A stretch of 64,000 nucleotides of DNA from Annulohypoxylon bovei var. microspora (taxonomy: Eukaryota; Ascomycota; Sordariomycetes; Xylariales; Hypoxylaceae). Shown piece by piece: positions 1 to 11,247 of the stretch. The stretch covers positions 1 through 64,000 of the forward strand of contig MU405393.1 of assembly GCA_022836615.1 (NCBI GenBank), written 5' to 3'. The first letter of the stretch is position 1, and every line of letters starts with the position of its first letter. The position numbers and the translations under genes were made by a program. Under the pieces are notes generated by a model. The model was given only the letters and a program-made list of their open reading frames with translations. It ran no database searches and had not been told where the DNA came from.

Positions 1-75
1 GCGAGCGGCCGGCGCCGGGGGTTTGCGAGGGGCGCGGCAGCGGCCCGAGCAAACCCCCGGCGCTGGCCGCGAGCG
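1..75. repeat. GC-rich imperfect inverted repeat
   Basis: The arms (about 1-26 and 49-75) can pair as a long GC stem: 15 consecutive pairs next to the loop, one mismatch, then six more pairs. The loop is about 22 bases and is itself GC-rich. It abuts the tRNA-like segment at 77-176 and an AT-only block, so it may be the end of a repeat element cut by the window edge. Pairing is seen directly; its function is unknown. Confidence 0.6.
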
Positions 76-76
76 T

Positions 77-176
77 AAAAAAAAAGAACGAGACCTGGGA
101 ATCGAACCATCGGTTTACGGTTAAACTTCGGATTTCGAAATCGGGGTGTGTGTTCCCGTCCCGACGGGGACCTCGT
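77..176 (-). other. tRNA-like / Pol III-like decayed segment
   Basis: Read on the minus strand, positions 108-98 give GGTTCGATTCC, a perfect match to the Pol III B-box consensus (the T-loop of a tRNA). The outer ends can pair over five bases (88-92 with 172-176), as in an acceptor stem, and a run of nine T follows at 85-77, as in a Pol III terminator. A strong CCCGTC/GACGGG hairpin sits where the D-arm would be. Only two of the five T-stem pairs form and I see no convincing anticodon arm, so this is not a working tRNA as read. A tRNA pseudogene or a tRNA-derived SINE head is the best guess. Confidence 0.3.
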
Positions 177-620
177 GTTAAATTTATTAAATATTTATTT
201 ATTTATATAATAAATAAATATAAACTTTAAAATATTTATAATTAAATTAAATTAAATATAATAATTTTAATAATATTTTTATTTATTAATTAATAATTAT
301 TAAATTTAAATTAAATTTTTATTAAACCGTTATTAAACCGTTATTAAACCGTTATTAAACCGTTATTAAACCGTTATTAAATTTTAATTAAATTTTAATT
401 AAACTTTAATTAAACCGAAGTTACGTTAAATTAATATTAAACGATAATTAATTAAATTATTATAATATATTTATTTTTATATATTTTATTAAATTAAAAG
501 TTATTAAACCATGTTTTTAAAATTATAAAATATCACGATTTCGTAAAGTTATTACTTTACAAATATTTAAATTAATGAAACGCGGTTAAACCGTGGTTAA
601 ACCTTAGCTTTTAATGGACC
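171..620. repeat. AT-only block with 11-bp tandem repeat (RIP-like)
   Basis: Nearly pure A/T sequence, rich in TA and TTAA steps. Positions 321-375 hold five exact copies of the 11-mer ATTAAACCGTT. No coding frame is visible. In Pezizomycotina, blocks like this next to GC-normal DNA usually come from repeat-induced point mutation of transposons near centromeres or chromosome ends. I infer that origin from composition only. Confidence 0.6.
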
Positions 621-855
621 CGAGGTAGAAAAATTCCTACCCCTAATCAAGTTTAGGGTCGCCCCACAATTTCTACCCCTTACCAGCTTTTTCTACCCCT
701 AGTTGACTGTAGGCTCGACCATAGATAGGGGGATACAACAACGTTGTTTGGTCCTAGAAGATCTTCGATGACTAATCTACCAACAGGTGCCAGGTGAGAC
801 CAGACTTCCATTTGACAGATTACCTAATCTCTAAAATCACGTCTTAGGTAATATG

Positions 856-1614
856 TTATGCCAATTTCTTCGGCACGATGCCCTTAGTTAAAGCGAATAT
901 ATGTCCCATGATATTAACAACATTCTCGGGACTTGAGCCTTGTATCATATAATCGAACTGCTCAATAACAGGCCTATCGTTTTCATCCCCTATCCTGTAT
1001 CTACCCCTTTCGCCATCATCTACCGCTTCAGGGGCTCGGCCATACAATGCGTCACTCACATGCTGAATGAACATATCCTTCATGATCCCATTTGGCGAGT
1101 CCCTTGGGGCGCGGATCTCGATGGCCTCGCAATCAGTCTCGTCGATATCGCAGTGGCAGCAGTAATGGCCTGAGAGAGGCCATTTCGATACGCGTACTTC
1201 AATATATGTTCGCGGGGGTGAGAATAACGCAGTAGGTATATCATTATCAGCTTCGGCCTGTTCCCGTACGCGTTGCCAGATGGCTCTCTGGTGCGTGTTA
1301 TGCAACTCTCGAGACCGGTAGTTATTGTACGGTTTGTCGGGTCTGATTGTGGCTGCTGACTCGGCGGCTTGAGTCTTAATCAGCTCATTCAATTTATCAA
1401 ATCGGAAATCGTGAATGCCTTCACTGTAACCGTCGGCCCTGCTACTTTGGGGATCTAACATATCGGGATCGTTTGCATCATCTTGGTAGTAGTCGTCATC
1501 CAGTTCAAACACATGGGGCTCAAATAACGATTGATTAATGCTTGTTGGCTGTCCATTGCTTCTCGAGGGGGTTGAAGATGTTGCGCTCGTTGAACTCTTG
1601 TTACGCATCGCCAT
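856..1614 (-). CDS. Orphan acidic protein, function unknown
   Basis: Single-exon frame of 252 residues from the ATG at 1614, which has A at -3; the frame stays open a further 42 codons upstream to 1740, but that extension is arginine/cysteine-rich and looks unlike the rest. The protein has a Ser/Thr-rich start, an acidic stretch (ELDDDYYQDDANDPD), and a Cys/His patch (HYCCHCDIDETDC) near residue 160. No signal peptide or membrane segment. I recognise no family. It lies just inside the AT-rich repeat block and could be a remnant of a mobile element or a lineage-specific gene. The opposite strand has only a 77-codon shadow. Confidence 0.4.
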   Translation of the reverse strand: MAMRNKSSTSATSSTPSRSNGQPTSINQSLFEPHVFELDDDYYQDDANDPDMLDPQSSRADGYSEGIHDFRFDKLNELIKTQAAESAATIRPDKPYNNYRSRELHNTHQRAIWQRVREQAEADNDIPTALFSPPRTYIEVRVSKWPLSGHYCCHCDIDETDCEAIEIRAPRDSPNGIMKDMFIQHVSDALYGRAPEAVDDGERGRYRIGDENDRPVIEQFDYMIQGSSPENVVNIMGHIFALTKGIVPKKLA

Positions 1615-2231
1615 GATTGATTGAATGCGCGCAGAGCTGGAGGCTCGTCTCAACCGCGATGGGTGACATCGGTTAAACCTAGAACAGCGCAGGAAACGAA
1701 ATTCAAATAATATCCTATTTATTAGACTCATGACTTCCATAAAAGCCGATTACCTAGATGATAGGATTATTATGACAGTGGTACCTATGGTTACTAATAA
1801 CTCACCGGCAAACGATGACTGATGTTGCAAATGGTCCCAGTAGAGATCATCTACGTATTTCCGTCCACGGTTTTATTCTGCAATACCCTTCATTACATAA
1901 TATATAATATGAAGATGTAGCATAGGTAGGTAATCACACGAGTATTGACAGACCTTCTCGACTTAAAAATATGCTTTGTTTTTACATGCAATGGTATCTG
2001 AAGCGGCATGGGAATAGCAGATGGCTGAATATTGTCAAAGGTTAAGCGTCGCTAGTGACATGGATGGATGGATATAATGAGTACGGCACCTACAGTTAAT
2101 GCCGAACTTCCAAGGTTAGCGCTAAGACCTAGGACGGTAGTGTCCTATTAATTCCATATGAATTGAGCCAGCACGTATTATCCGATTCTCTTTAGTGCCC
2201 GAGTTACCCCACGCCGTTCCTGTCTACCGCC
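1615..2231. other. Intergenic, nothing recognised
   Basis: About 0.6 kb between the divergent orphan ORF and the ThuA-like gene. It holds the promoter of at least the latter. No repeat, RNA or coding signal stands out. Confidence 0.6.
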
Positions 2232-2903
2232 ATGTCGTCTAACAAGTTCGCTGTGTTTGTTTTCAGCAAGACAGCGGGATACCGACACGAATCAATTCCC
2301 GCGGGGATAGAGGGTATCAAACAACTCGCAATTCTATCTAATGCATTTACCGTGGACTTCTCAGAAGACTCGTCTTTAATAAATGCCGAGAAGTTATCAC
2401 AATATGCAGTCGTCTTATTTCTACAGACTAGCGGCGACTTTCTCGGCGAAGAGCAATTAGTGGCGCTGCAGGCTTATGTGGGAAGCGGGGGAGGGTTCGT
2501 GGGCATTCACTGCGCTGCGGCCGGCATGATGAGGGAGCCTTGGTATGGTGAACTGATCGGTGCGGTCTTCACAGATCATCCGGAGCCGCAGCACGGCTTG
2601 TTGACGGTTGAAAATAAGGACCATGCCATTGTTTTAGACCTCCCCGAGAAGTGGGAATGGTTTGACGAATGGTACAACTTCGATGCGAACCCCCGCGCGA
2701 AAGTCACCGTGTTGCTGTCCATCGACGAGAAGACTTATGATGGCGGGAAGCTGGGTGAAGACCATCCGCTGGCGTGGTGCCGAGACTTTGGCGACGGCCG
2801 TTCTTTCTACACGTCTCTTGGCCATTTCGATGAAGCGTATGCGGATCAAAAATTCATGGGCCACATATTGAACGGCATCTTATGGGCGGCTCGTAAGGTG
2901 TAG
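2232..2903 (+). CDS. ThuA-like domain protein
   Basis: Intronless 223-residue protein that is essentially one ThuA-like domain (trehalose-utilisation family, class I glutamine-amidotransferase-like fold). It opens with a beta strand and the FVFSKTAGYRHESIP motif typical of the family, has the GGGFVGIHCAAAG turn near residues 87-99, and the DHPEPQHGLLTVENKDHAIV and WFDEWYNF segments that follow in these proteins. There is no secretion signal, so it is probably cytosolic. In bacteria, ThuA-family proteins take part in disaccharide metabolism; the fungal single-domain members have no settled biochemical role. The next gene on the same strand is a secreted alpha-galactosidase, consistent with a sugar-related role but not proof of one. 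Confidence 0.85.
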   Translation: MSSNKFAVFVFSKTAGYRHESIPAGIEGIKQLAILSNAFTVDFSEDSSLINAEKLSQYAVVLFLQTSGDFLGEEQLVALQAYVGSGGGFVGIHCAAAGMMREPWYGELIGAVFTDHPEPQHGLLTVENKDHAIVLDLPEKWEWFDEWYNFDANPRAKVTVLLSIDEKTYDGGKLGEDHPLAWCRDFGDGRSFYTSLGHFDEAYADQKFMGHILNGILWAARKV

Positions 2904-3630
2904 GGTTGATATGAATTTCGGAGGGGTTAGGAATTTGTCGAGCTGCCGAGAAGAAATCGTAACCATCCTGCCATCATCCTTTTCATATGAGTCTTCATAC
3001 ACATGGGATGATCGAGGGGCTAGAAGAATCGGCGAATGACGATCGGCAACTAAATACAGCCAAGCACGCCTAAACGGAATCCTGCTAGTCCTGCCAGCTT
3101 TTCAGCTACCGCTAGCTGCCCACCACATTTCCCCGCACGGCTCCTCACGATGTGCCTGGGTAAACCCCTGATATTCAAGAACGGACGAACGCGCCGTGCG
3201 GAGTAGCTACCTGAGAAAGGTTACCGTCGTATGAATTTTCTAAGCTGTTCGTGGGGTATGTCCGCCTACTTCTCCATCTCTTAGAGCAAACTCCAAGGTT
3301 TAAAGTGGAAATAGCCATGTTAGCAGTTAGCAAGGCTTGGGGATGCCGTCTCTAGTTCTTTATAGCATTCGCCGGTAATGCCCTCTTTTGGTTTATTGTG
3401 AGGCTTTTCATCATGCTTAACTACAGGCCAAGCTGAAAATGGCACAGACAAGGATGGGAATCTCCAACTGCAAGTGACGCAACTAGCTAATTTCCACCCC
3501 GGGGGTCTCGGCCTCGAGTCGCTTCAATCCTACCCGAAGGATCAAAGAAATATAAAAATGTGCGCCTACCTACATAGCCGAGTGAGGATGGAGTGCTTCA
3601 TCTTTTCCCGTTCTTTGAGTAAGGTTCATC
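2904..3630. other. Intergenic, promoter of the GH36 gene
   Basis: About 0.7 kb with no supported ORF. It contains the 3' flank of the ThuA-like gene and the upstream region of the alpha-galactosidase. Confidence 0.6.
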
Positions 3631-6008
3631 ATGAGGGCCCATAGCTTTCTCACCACCAATTTGGTTGGGTGTTTACTCCCCTTATTAGGGTCATGCCAGG
3701 GTACTGCGAATTGTAAGGACCTTCTACACTTTACCCAATTGTATAAATTTGATCAAAATCACTGACTTTTCAGGGATCTCGGTGGGCGATGACGGTCCTT
3801 CCTTTACTCTATCTTCCTCCAACATCTCCTATCAGTTCCATGTTGATCCGTTGACATTGGACCTGGTCCACGATCACTGGGGAGCTTATGCGGCCGAGAC
3901 CGTTCCGGATTTCAACGGAATAATATCCGGATGGGGTGGTCCATATACCTACCGTCGGCGTGAATTCCCTGACCTTGGCCGTGGAGATTTTCGAGTACCT
4001 GCAATTCATATTCAGCACTCTGATGGAAATACCGTGTCGGCATTCTCCTACACGGGCTACGACATCAGCTCCGGCAAACCGTCTCTCCCCGGTTTACCGG
4101 CTACGTTCGGCAGCGAAGTGGACGTATCAACGCTTACTGTGCATATGTACGACAACTACTCCGATGTCTCGGCGGATCTGTATTATTCCATCTTCCCCAG
4201 GTATAATGCGATCGCACGCAGCTTCCGGATCACGAACAATGGAACTCAAGACATAACGGTATTGAGGGCTAGCAGTTGGAGTATAGATATGCCGAATGAG
4301 GAGCTGGAAATGCTTGATCTTCATGGTGACTGGGCATCGGAGGCGCGCATCAATAGGCGGTCGGTTGTCTATGGGGAACAAGGGTAAGTTATGCCTCCGT
4401 ACTACAGCTAGTACATTTCCAGCGTGTGGATTTCAACTAATGCCTGTGCACAGCTTCCGCTCGTCAGCGGGTTACTCATCCCACTTCCACAACCCCTTTG
4501 TCGCTCTAGCACCCCCAACAACCACCGAGACTCTCGGTCAGGCAACGGGGTACTCTCTAGTCTACACCGGCTCATTTTCTGCCGACGTCGAGCGGTGGTC
4601 TACTGGCTGGGTTCGAGTCCTCCTTGGCATGAACCCTCTGCATCTCTCATGGCCCGTAGCGCCGGGGGAGACGTTTACCTCACCCGAGGTGGTTGCCGTT
4701 CACTCGGAACAGGGATTGGGTGGAATGTCTCGGTCTTTCCACTCACTCTATCGGAACCATTTGTCTCGATCAAACCACACGTTCGAGACTCGACCGCCAC
4801 TACTGAACTCATGGGAAGGTCTTGGTTTCGATTTCAATGAGTCATCGATGGTTAAGCTGGCCGAAGAGGCTGCAGGTCTGGGCTGCACCTTGTTCGTCAA
4901 CGATGACGGATGGTTTGGCACAGACTATCCCCGAAACAACGACAGCTTAGGTCTTGGCGACTGGACCCCAAACCCAGCCAAATTCCCAGACGGTCTTGGG
5001 CCCTATGTCGAGCAAGTGGACAACATCACTGTCGGGAACTCCTCAGACCACATGCAATTCGGACTTTGGGTAGAGCCGGAAATGGTTAACCCTGATTCCG
5101 ATCTCTATAATGAGCATCCCGATTGGGTTATGCACGCGGGAATTCACAACCGTACGCTCCAGAGAAACCAACTCGTCTTGAACCTGGGTCTTCCGGAAGT
5201 ACAGGAATATATCATTACGATCATTGAGAAAATTCTTGATTCTGCCCCTATTCGATACATCAAATGGGACAACAATCGAGGTATGCACGAAATGGCGTCC
5301 CCATCTGCAAACCACGCGTACATGTTAGGGCTATACCGCGTTATTGACAACCTCACCACTGCTCATCCGGAGATCCTATGGGAAGGGTGCGCTTCCGGAG
5401 GAGCGAGATTCGACCCTGGCCTACTGCATTACTGGCCCCAGAGCTGGACGAGTGATGACACGGATGGTTTAGAACGGTTGTTCATCCAATTTGGAACGTC
5501 TTACCCCTATCCACCCTCGGCAATGGGTTGTCACGTTAGCGCCGTCCCTAACGGACAGACTGGTCGTACCACTCCTTTGGCTTTCCGAGCAGCAGTGGCC
5601 TCTATGTGCGGATCCTTTGGTCTCGAGTTAGATCCTTCTAAACTTGACCAAGAGGAACTCGATGCGATCCCAACACTGATTGCTACGCAACAAAAGATCA
5701 ACCCCATTGTGATCAATGGTGATTTCTATCGCCTAGCGCTGCCGGACCAATCCAATTGGCCTGCCGCTATGTTCGTCTCCCCAGAGCTCGACTCTGCCGT
5801 CCTATTTGCATTCCAAGTCCGTTCCGCTCTTAAGCCTCTACCGCCCCCGCTCAAGTTGCAGGGTCTGGACTCGGGTGCGAAATATACCGTGAGCAACGGG
5901 ACATGGGAGCAGAGCTGGTCCGGCTCAACATTGATGAAAGTCGGCCTGAGCTTGAGTTGGCCACAGTTCGATTACGAGAGCGTAATCTTGACGTTTGATA
6001 AACAATGA
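3631..6008 (+). CDS. Secreted GH36 alpha-galactosidase (AglC type)
   Basis: Three exons, 3631-3712, 3774-4383 and 4454-6008, give 748 residues, the usual length of fungal GH36 enzymes. The first intron has a GTAAGG donor and CTGAC branch site; the second has GTAAGT. Exon 1 encodes a signal peptide (hydrophobic core LVGCLLPLLG), so the enzyme should be exported to release alpha-linked galactose from raffinose-family oligosaccharides or galactomannan. Family motifs are all present: SAGYSSHFHNPF, VNDDGWFG, KWDNNRG with the nucleophile Asp at about residue 503, GCASGGARFDPG, and WTSDDTD with the acid/base Asp at about 565. Several N-x-S/T sites suggest glycosylation. The tail ends in the usual beta-sandwich. 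Specificity within alpha-galactosidases cannot be read from sequence. Confidence 0.93.
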
Positions 6009-6241
6009 ATAGTCTAATGCAGCGATTGGCATCTGGGTACGTCTGCTAGGACTATGCCTAGGTAGATATATATATTTAAACTAAAGTAATAAACTAAGAG
6101 TTCAAAAACATGGAAGCATATGACTTTCATGAACATTACAATTTGAATTAGCCGCAGGTCCGAGATTCGTCCTCATTCACCACCTGGGCAGTCATACAGA
6201 CATCACAGTAGAGACCCAAGTTGGCGCCTCAACTGCCATCT

Positions 6242-8104
6242 TTAGAGCGTTTTCCAGTCAAACGCCTTTTCCCACGCGGCTGCGACTTTGAGACAATCGA
6301 CATCCGCGTACTTGCGGCCTACTATCTGCACGGCTGTGGGAAGCTTCAGACTCGGATCTTCTCGGGCGGGTACAAACCCAACGGGGAGCGACAAGGCAGG
6401 GTGACCCGAATCTTTTCGCGTATATCGTTAGCCCTCTTTCAAAATAAAAATCGGTTCCTATCTAGACTTACTATTGAAAGGGCAAGTATTAGCAATCAGT
6501 CCTGTCGTCCGAGCCATGAAGTTCAGGGGTCCTTCATCCGAGTCGGGCTCGGGCAATTTTGGCGGTGGGTAAGGTAAGGTGGGCATAACCAGCACGTCGA
6601 ATTCCTTCAGCGCTTTGTCGTACGCGTTCTATACTGCAGATTAGTTTGGCTCTAGTTATCGGTGATGAATCAGATGCGAATTCTCACATTGGCAGCTTTC
6701 AGGAGATTCATCGCTTTCCCGTGCACCTTAGCACCGTATTTCTCTTGGACCCACATGCATCCCAGATACAGGTTAGACGCCCCAGGCCCCAGGGCATCAA
6801 ACTGCTGCTGGGTTAGCCTGGGGCCCACCATGTTGGCTCTGTCTGTAAGGTAAAGCTGCCTCCTCCCGTACAGATCCCCGAGAAGAGCCTGCCGGCCGCC
6901 CGGTAGGGGCAAAGCGCAACTCCATACCAAGGAGGCATCTTTGTGCAGAGGCACGGAAACTGGGGCGACTGTAGCCCCTAGAGATTTGAATTTCTCGACC
7001 GCGGACTGGACGGATTCGACGACGTTGGGGTCCTGGCCGGGAACTTCGAAGCCCTCGCTTAGAACACCGATCTTGATCCCCTCGAGCATCTTCGACGTCT
7101 CTTTAGCCAGCACGGCGTCGACGGGAGCTACAAACTTCAACTTATCTCCTTCGAGTCCGAAAGGTGGTTGGCGATCATCCCATCCGTCTGGTCCCGCAAT
7201 CACCTCGAGAAGTGTAGCACAGTCTCTGACATTCTTTGCCATTGGTCCTGCATGGTCAAGAGTTGCATCTAGGCTTATGATACCTGTGTAGGGAACTAAA
7301 CCCCAAGTTGGCTTGAGGCCTACTATACCACAAGATGATGATGGAATACGGATGCTGCCGCCTTGGTCGGCACCGAAAGCCAGGTCGACGGACCCGGTCG
7401 CCACGAGGCGTCCTGAACCGCTACTCGAGCCTCCAGCGCTGTACCCCTTTGCGTACGGATTGTGGACCTGTCCTGTAACAGACGTTGCAGAAATTGCCTC
7501 CATGCATGCGTTCTCGCAAGCTGCAGGTTCTTAGCGTCACAAGCTCGGTACGTGGACTTGCATAAAATCGAGACGAGGCATCTCACCAGCTTTGCCGACG
7601 ATTATGGCGCCTGCGTCCATGGCCCTGGTGGCAATCGTCGCATCAATCTCCGGAACCCAATCTACCATCGAAGTTCCGTTGGTGCACCTAACTCCCGCCA
7701 ACGCTATGTTATCTTTCATCGCTATGGTGCGGCCTTTGAGCAGATCGCTGATAGGACTTGTGCATTTTGCAGTCACCTATCAATGGCTTTGTTAACCCCT
7801 TCTCGTAGCGTGCTGGGGGGAGTGTGAGACACCATACTTTCGTTGCCCATGCACCTAGTTCGTTGTCCTCCGGAATGTGGATGTCTGTACGCGGATACTT
7901 GGAGAGATCGGGGCGTGGCCAGACATCTTTATCGTCAGGTAGAGCTGAAATAGTCTCGTCCAAGGCGGATATCAATGCACTAAAATCATCAAGAAGTGGC
8001 TCTGAAATCTCCAACCCAGCTTTCTTGATAAGTGGCCGCAATTCATTTTTAGTCACGCCCTTTCCAGAGGTAGCCGATTGATGAATAGGGAGAGGAACAG
8101 ACAT
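6242..8104 (-). CDS. Amidase signature family hydrolase
   Basis: Five exons on the minus strand: 8104-7838, 7776-7587, 7520-6688, 6628-6472 and 6411-6242; 538 residues, in frame throughout, introns of 59-66 bp. The Ser-cisSer-Lys triad is complete: Lys110 (AMKDN), cis-Ser184 (SAGGSSSG) and nucleophile Ser208 (DQGGSIRIP), with the 24-residue spacing normal for the family. The C-terminal half carries the expected FDVLVMPT, GHPALSLPVGF and LPTAVQIVGRKY blocks. No signal peptide, so it is likely intracellular. Fungal members hydrolyse small amides (acetamide-like or aryl amides); the substrate is unknown. It converges on the GH36 gene (233 bp between stops). Confidence 0.9.
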
Positions 8105-9369
8105 GTCGATCTTGTTCGGTGGGTAGATAGGTATATATGGTAAATATATAGGGGTCTTTCGGAAGTAGGATCACGGTTCACAGTATTTTCTGCAAGGTCT
8201 CCCTAGTAAACGAGATGAAAATGATATAAAAATAACGGTTCGTGAAACATACAGCATTAAATGCTCGGGACGACTTTATCTTTTGGCTGCGAGACCTGTT
8301 CCCCAATCGTCACAAGTGGGGTATTGCGCATAAAAGGGGGGTGAAGTTGTATTACGAAGCCAAATCTCACAACCACTTGTGAAGATCGTACGTTAGACAA
8401 ATCACAGATAAAGCAGGTTAATATCACAGGCTGCGGTGTAACATGAATAATTCAAGGATAGTATTGGTTATAAGCACGATAAAGTAAGCTGGACTTAATT
8501 ACGTCTATCAAAGTATAGAATAACCTACCTCTCCAGCATGCGGGTCGACCAAGTAACCGTCAGATCCAACCCCATTTCTTGACCGTTAAGCTAGCTAATG
8601 GTCATATTCGGCACCGTAGCTAGGTACATATCTAGCTAGTAAGAAGTAAGATACAATCTGACTCATTGTTGAAAACTTGATATATCAACAATGCAGAGAT
8701 CAACTTATGTTACATCTCAAACATACTTGTAGATTTTCTAGCAAGTTAATAACAAAAACATGAATCCTAACGTAGAACCCTAACCCTAACCACACCCCTA
8801 ACCCTAACCCTGTACAAACCATTGATAGAATGACCTACGAAACTTAAATTTAAGCCTTTATAGAACAATTCAAGGGTCTTGGGTCTCTATACAAAAGGGG
8901 TAGATGACCCCCTTTTATATAATGCATTATGTACCTAAACTTTGTGTAATTCGTTCGCTCGCTCTGATAATGAGTTTTGTTGGGAAATGTCATACGACCT
9001 TACCAATTAAAATAGTCTTACAGGTAAAACTAAAGCGCGCGGAAGCTAACTTTCTCCATCTTACTTCGGATAGTGTAGTGAAACATCGTGTCCCATCTTC
9101 ATGTTATTCCATACCATAGATTTATTCTGCGGCAAAAGGATTTTCTTTTAAATTTACGACGTATACTGAGCTTGAGATCAATGTAGCATTGGGCTGTGAG
9201 GGCACCGCCCATTTTATGCCAGTTATTGTGAGGGGGTGAGAAACCACTCATCGCGGGGGCAGTGCAAAAAGATGCAATATATTGTTATAGTGTCGCGACA
9301 TTAACCTAACACCAAATAATATTACCTAGGTATTGAAAAATAATCGTGCACTTGTAAACATGCACTACG
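8105..9369. other. Divergent intergenic region between amidase and HET gene
   Basis: 1.27 kb of AT-leaning sequence holding both promoters. It contains the telomere-like tract at 8776-8812 (separate entry). ORFs here are short and unconvincing. Confidence 0.6.
8776..8812. repeat. Interstitial telomere-like tract, C-rich strand
   Basis: Two adjacent runs of the CCCTAA unit (8776-8790 and 8796-8812), each about two and a half repeats, separated by a short CACACC-like break. The orientation on the plus strand is that found at the left end of a chromosome (telomere to the left). Interstitial telomeric tracts mark old chromosome-end joins, repair of breaks by telomerase, or former subtelomeres. 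Confidence 0.75.
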
Positions 9370-11193
9370 ATGGAGAAATCCACAAACATTGTCGATTACA
9401 AGCTTCTGCCTGTAGACGGCTCTCAGATCCGTCTCGTCACCATCCATCCAGCCGTAAGACATAAGAAGATCAAATGTACAGTGCAGAATTTCCCATTCAC
9501 CAAACAGGAAACCGGTGGTCTCGACTACGAAGCGCTGTCATACGTATGGGGCGATGCTACGATCACAACTTCCATCACGCTCAACGGTCGCCCGTTCCAA
9601 GTAACGACGAATCTCGAAGCCGGGCTACGCGCCTTGCGTCTGCGAAACAAGAAGAGAGTCGTATGGGTCGACGCGATATGCATCAACCAAACCAGCATGC
9701 CGGAGCGAAACCAAGAAGTCCGCCGCATGGGCGAGGTCTACAGCCGCGCTAGACACGTCATCGTGTGGCTAGGCCACGGGAAAGAAGTTGATGACGCCAG
9801 CCAGGTAGACGACGACCGCATGGCTGACAAGCTTCGCGGGTTATTAAACGCGCTAGCGGATGCGAGGCCTGAAGATTCCGAGGCCGCGGCTATGGTTCTG
9901 GACAGGACGGGCGATCCGATTTACGCGTTACAGCTGCTGCACAAATTCTTCTTCCGCCCGTGGTTTACGCGCATCTGGGTTTTGCAAGAAATCGCGCTCG
10001 CGAAAACTGCTACGATTGTCTACGGTGATCTGTCGGTAGGTTGGGATCGGCTTATGCAGGCTGTAGACGCGCTGCGCAGACTCCAGCTCGGCCGACACAC
10101 GCACCTCTGGCGACTGAGCGGCGCGGGCAGGGCGGACAGAGTGCAGAGATGTTGGATGCGGGCCCGCGGCGAGAACTTCCAAGAAGAACACCGGTCGCCA
10201 ATCCACTTCGAGTTAGTTGATTTACTCTGGCAGACTCGCTTTTACGAGTGGACGGAGCCAAGGGATAGGCTGTATGGTATTCTAGGGCTGATGAAAAGTG
10301 ATCTGCGGGGCGAAAAATTGCTTGAGATTGACTACATGAAACCAGTCGCGGATGTATTTAGGGATCTGAGCATCTTTATGATCCAGGGTGGTATGCTTTC
10401 CCACGTCCTCTGCTCGATTGCGAATTCCGTGGATGGCTTGCCGTCGTGGGCGTCAAATTGGACCGCCGACTTGCAAGGCGAAGCCGCTTCTAGGCTTTCT
10501 AATGGCCTTATGATGTATATGCAAGTCCACGAGTTTAAGGGGATCGAGCCACTACCAAACCAGCCACGGCTCTCGGGTGATCTTTGCCAAATTACAATCA
10601 AGGGCATTATTATCGACTACGGCGTTGCCCACATCGGAAAACGGTTTGAGCCCTCTTTGATCGCGTCGGCTGATGCGCGGGTCAAGGCTATTCGTGCGCG
10701 CCTTATTGAATGGGAAGACGAGATGGAACGCCAACATTGCGCGCACGAAGTATTTAAAACACGATCTGAGAGGCGTGAAGCATGGAAACACGCCCTTCTT
10801 CATGAGCTGCCAGGCGATAAGACAGAGCTAGACCAGCACTACGACCTATTGACGGATCGTAAAAATAAACTATCATCAAAAGATAGCGCTCTTCTTCTAA
10901 GCGTAGTAACCGATTTAGATTCAACTCTGGGGCTCAATTGCGACTATCGAAGACCTTTTGTCACGATGTCAGGTCTGATGGGGAGTACAGGTACAAATTG
11001 CGATTTGCGCTTCGGAGATCAGGTAGGTGTATTTATAGGCTCGGGAGTGCCATACCTACTACGACCTGTGGATCAGACAGGAAGTCTTTACCGATTCGTA
11101 GGGTGTTGTTGGTTGCCTGGGCTTATAAATCTCGACGTGGTCGAAGTAGAAAAGAAGGGGTTATGGAAACTTCAGGATATTACTCTTGGTTAA
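9370..11193 (+). CDS. HET-domain (heterokaryon incompatibility) protein
   Basis: Intronless, 607 residues. The HET domain spans roughly residues 53-210: block 1 YEALSYVWGD (53-62), block 2 VVWVDAICINQ (97-107) followed by NQEVRRMGEVYSRARHVIVWLG, and block 3 around FTRIWVLQEIALAK. The C-terminal 350 residues are variable, with DRLYGILGLMKS as in other HET proteins. HET proteins trigger cell death after fusion of unlike hyphae. This one carries no visible WD40, NACHT or ankyrin module, so partner recognition would have to come from its own C-terminal half or from another locus. Its stop codon is only 54 bp from the stop of the convergent transporter gene. Confidence 0.92.
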   Translation: MEKSTNIVDYKLLPVDGSQIRLVTIHPAVRHKKIKCTVQNFPFTKQETGGLDYEALSYVWGDATITTSITLNGRPFQVTTNLEAGLRALRLRNKKRVVWVDAICINQTSMPERNQEVRRMGEVYSRARHVIVWLGHGKEVDDASQVDDDRMADKLRGLLNALADARPEDSEAAAMVLDRTGDPIYALQLLHKFFFRPWFTRIWVLQEIALAKTATIVYGDLSVGWDRLMQAVDALRRLQLGRHTHLWRLSGAGRADRVQRCWMRARGENFQEEHRSPIHFELVDLLWQTRFYEWTEPRDRLYGILGLMKSDLRGEKLLEIDYMKPVADVFRDLSIFMIQGGMLSHVLCSIANSVDGLPSWASNWTADLQGEAASRLSNGLMMYMQVHEFKGIEPLPNQPRLSGDLCQITIKGIIIDYGVAHIGKRFEPSLIASADARVKAIRARLIEWEDEMERQHCAHEVFKTRSERREAWKHALLHELPGDKTELDQHYDLLTDRKNKLSSKDSALLLSVVTDLDSTLGLNCDYRRPFVTMSGLMGSTGTNCDLRFGDQVGVFIGSGVPYLLRPVDQTGSLYRFVGCCWLPGLINLDVVEVEKKGLWKLQDITLG

Positions 11194-11247
11194 TCGGATG
11201 ATTAATCCCGCTCTAAATTGAAGTTTAACCTGAAATAACAGGTAGAT

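Noticed and set aside
321..375. Regularly repeated 11-mers, possible CRISPR-like array
   Set aside because: The units are directly adjacent with no spacers, in AT-only eukaryotic DNA; a simple tandem repeat.
4609..4619. GGTTCGAGTCC B-box match
   Set aside because: It lies inside the GH36 coding exon with no tRNA fold around it; chance match.
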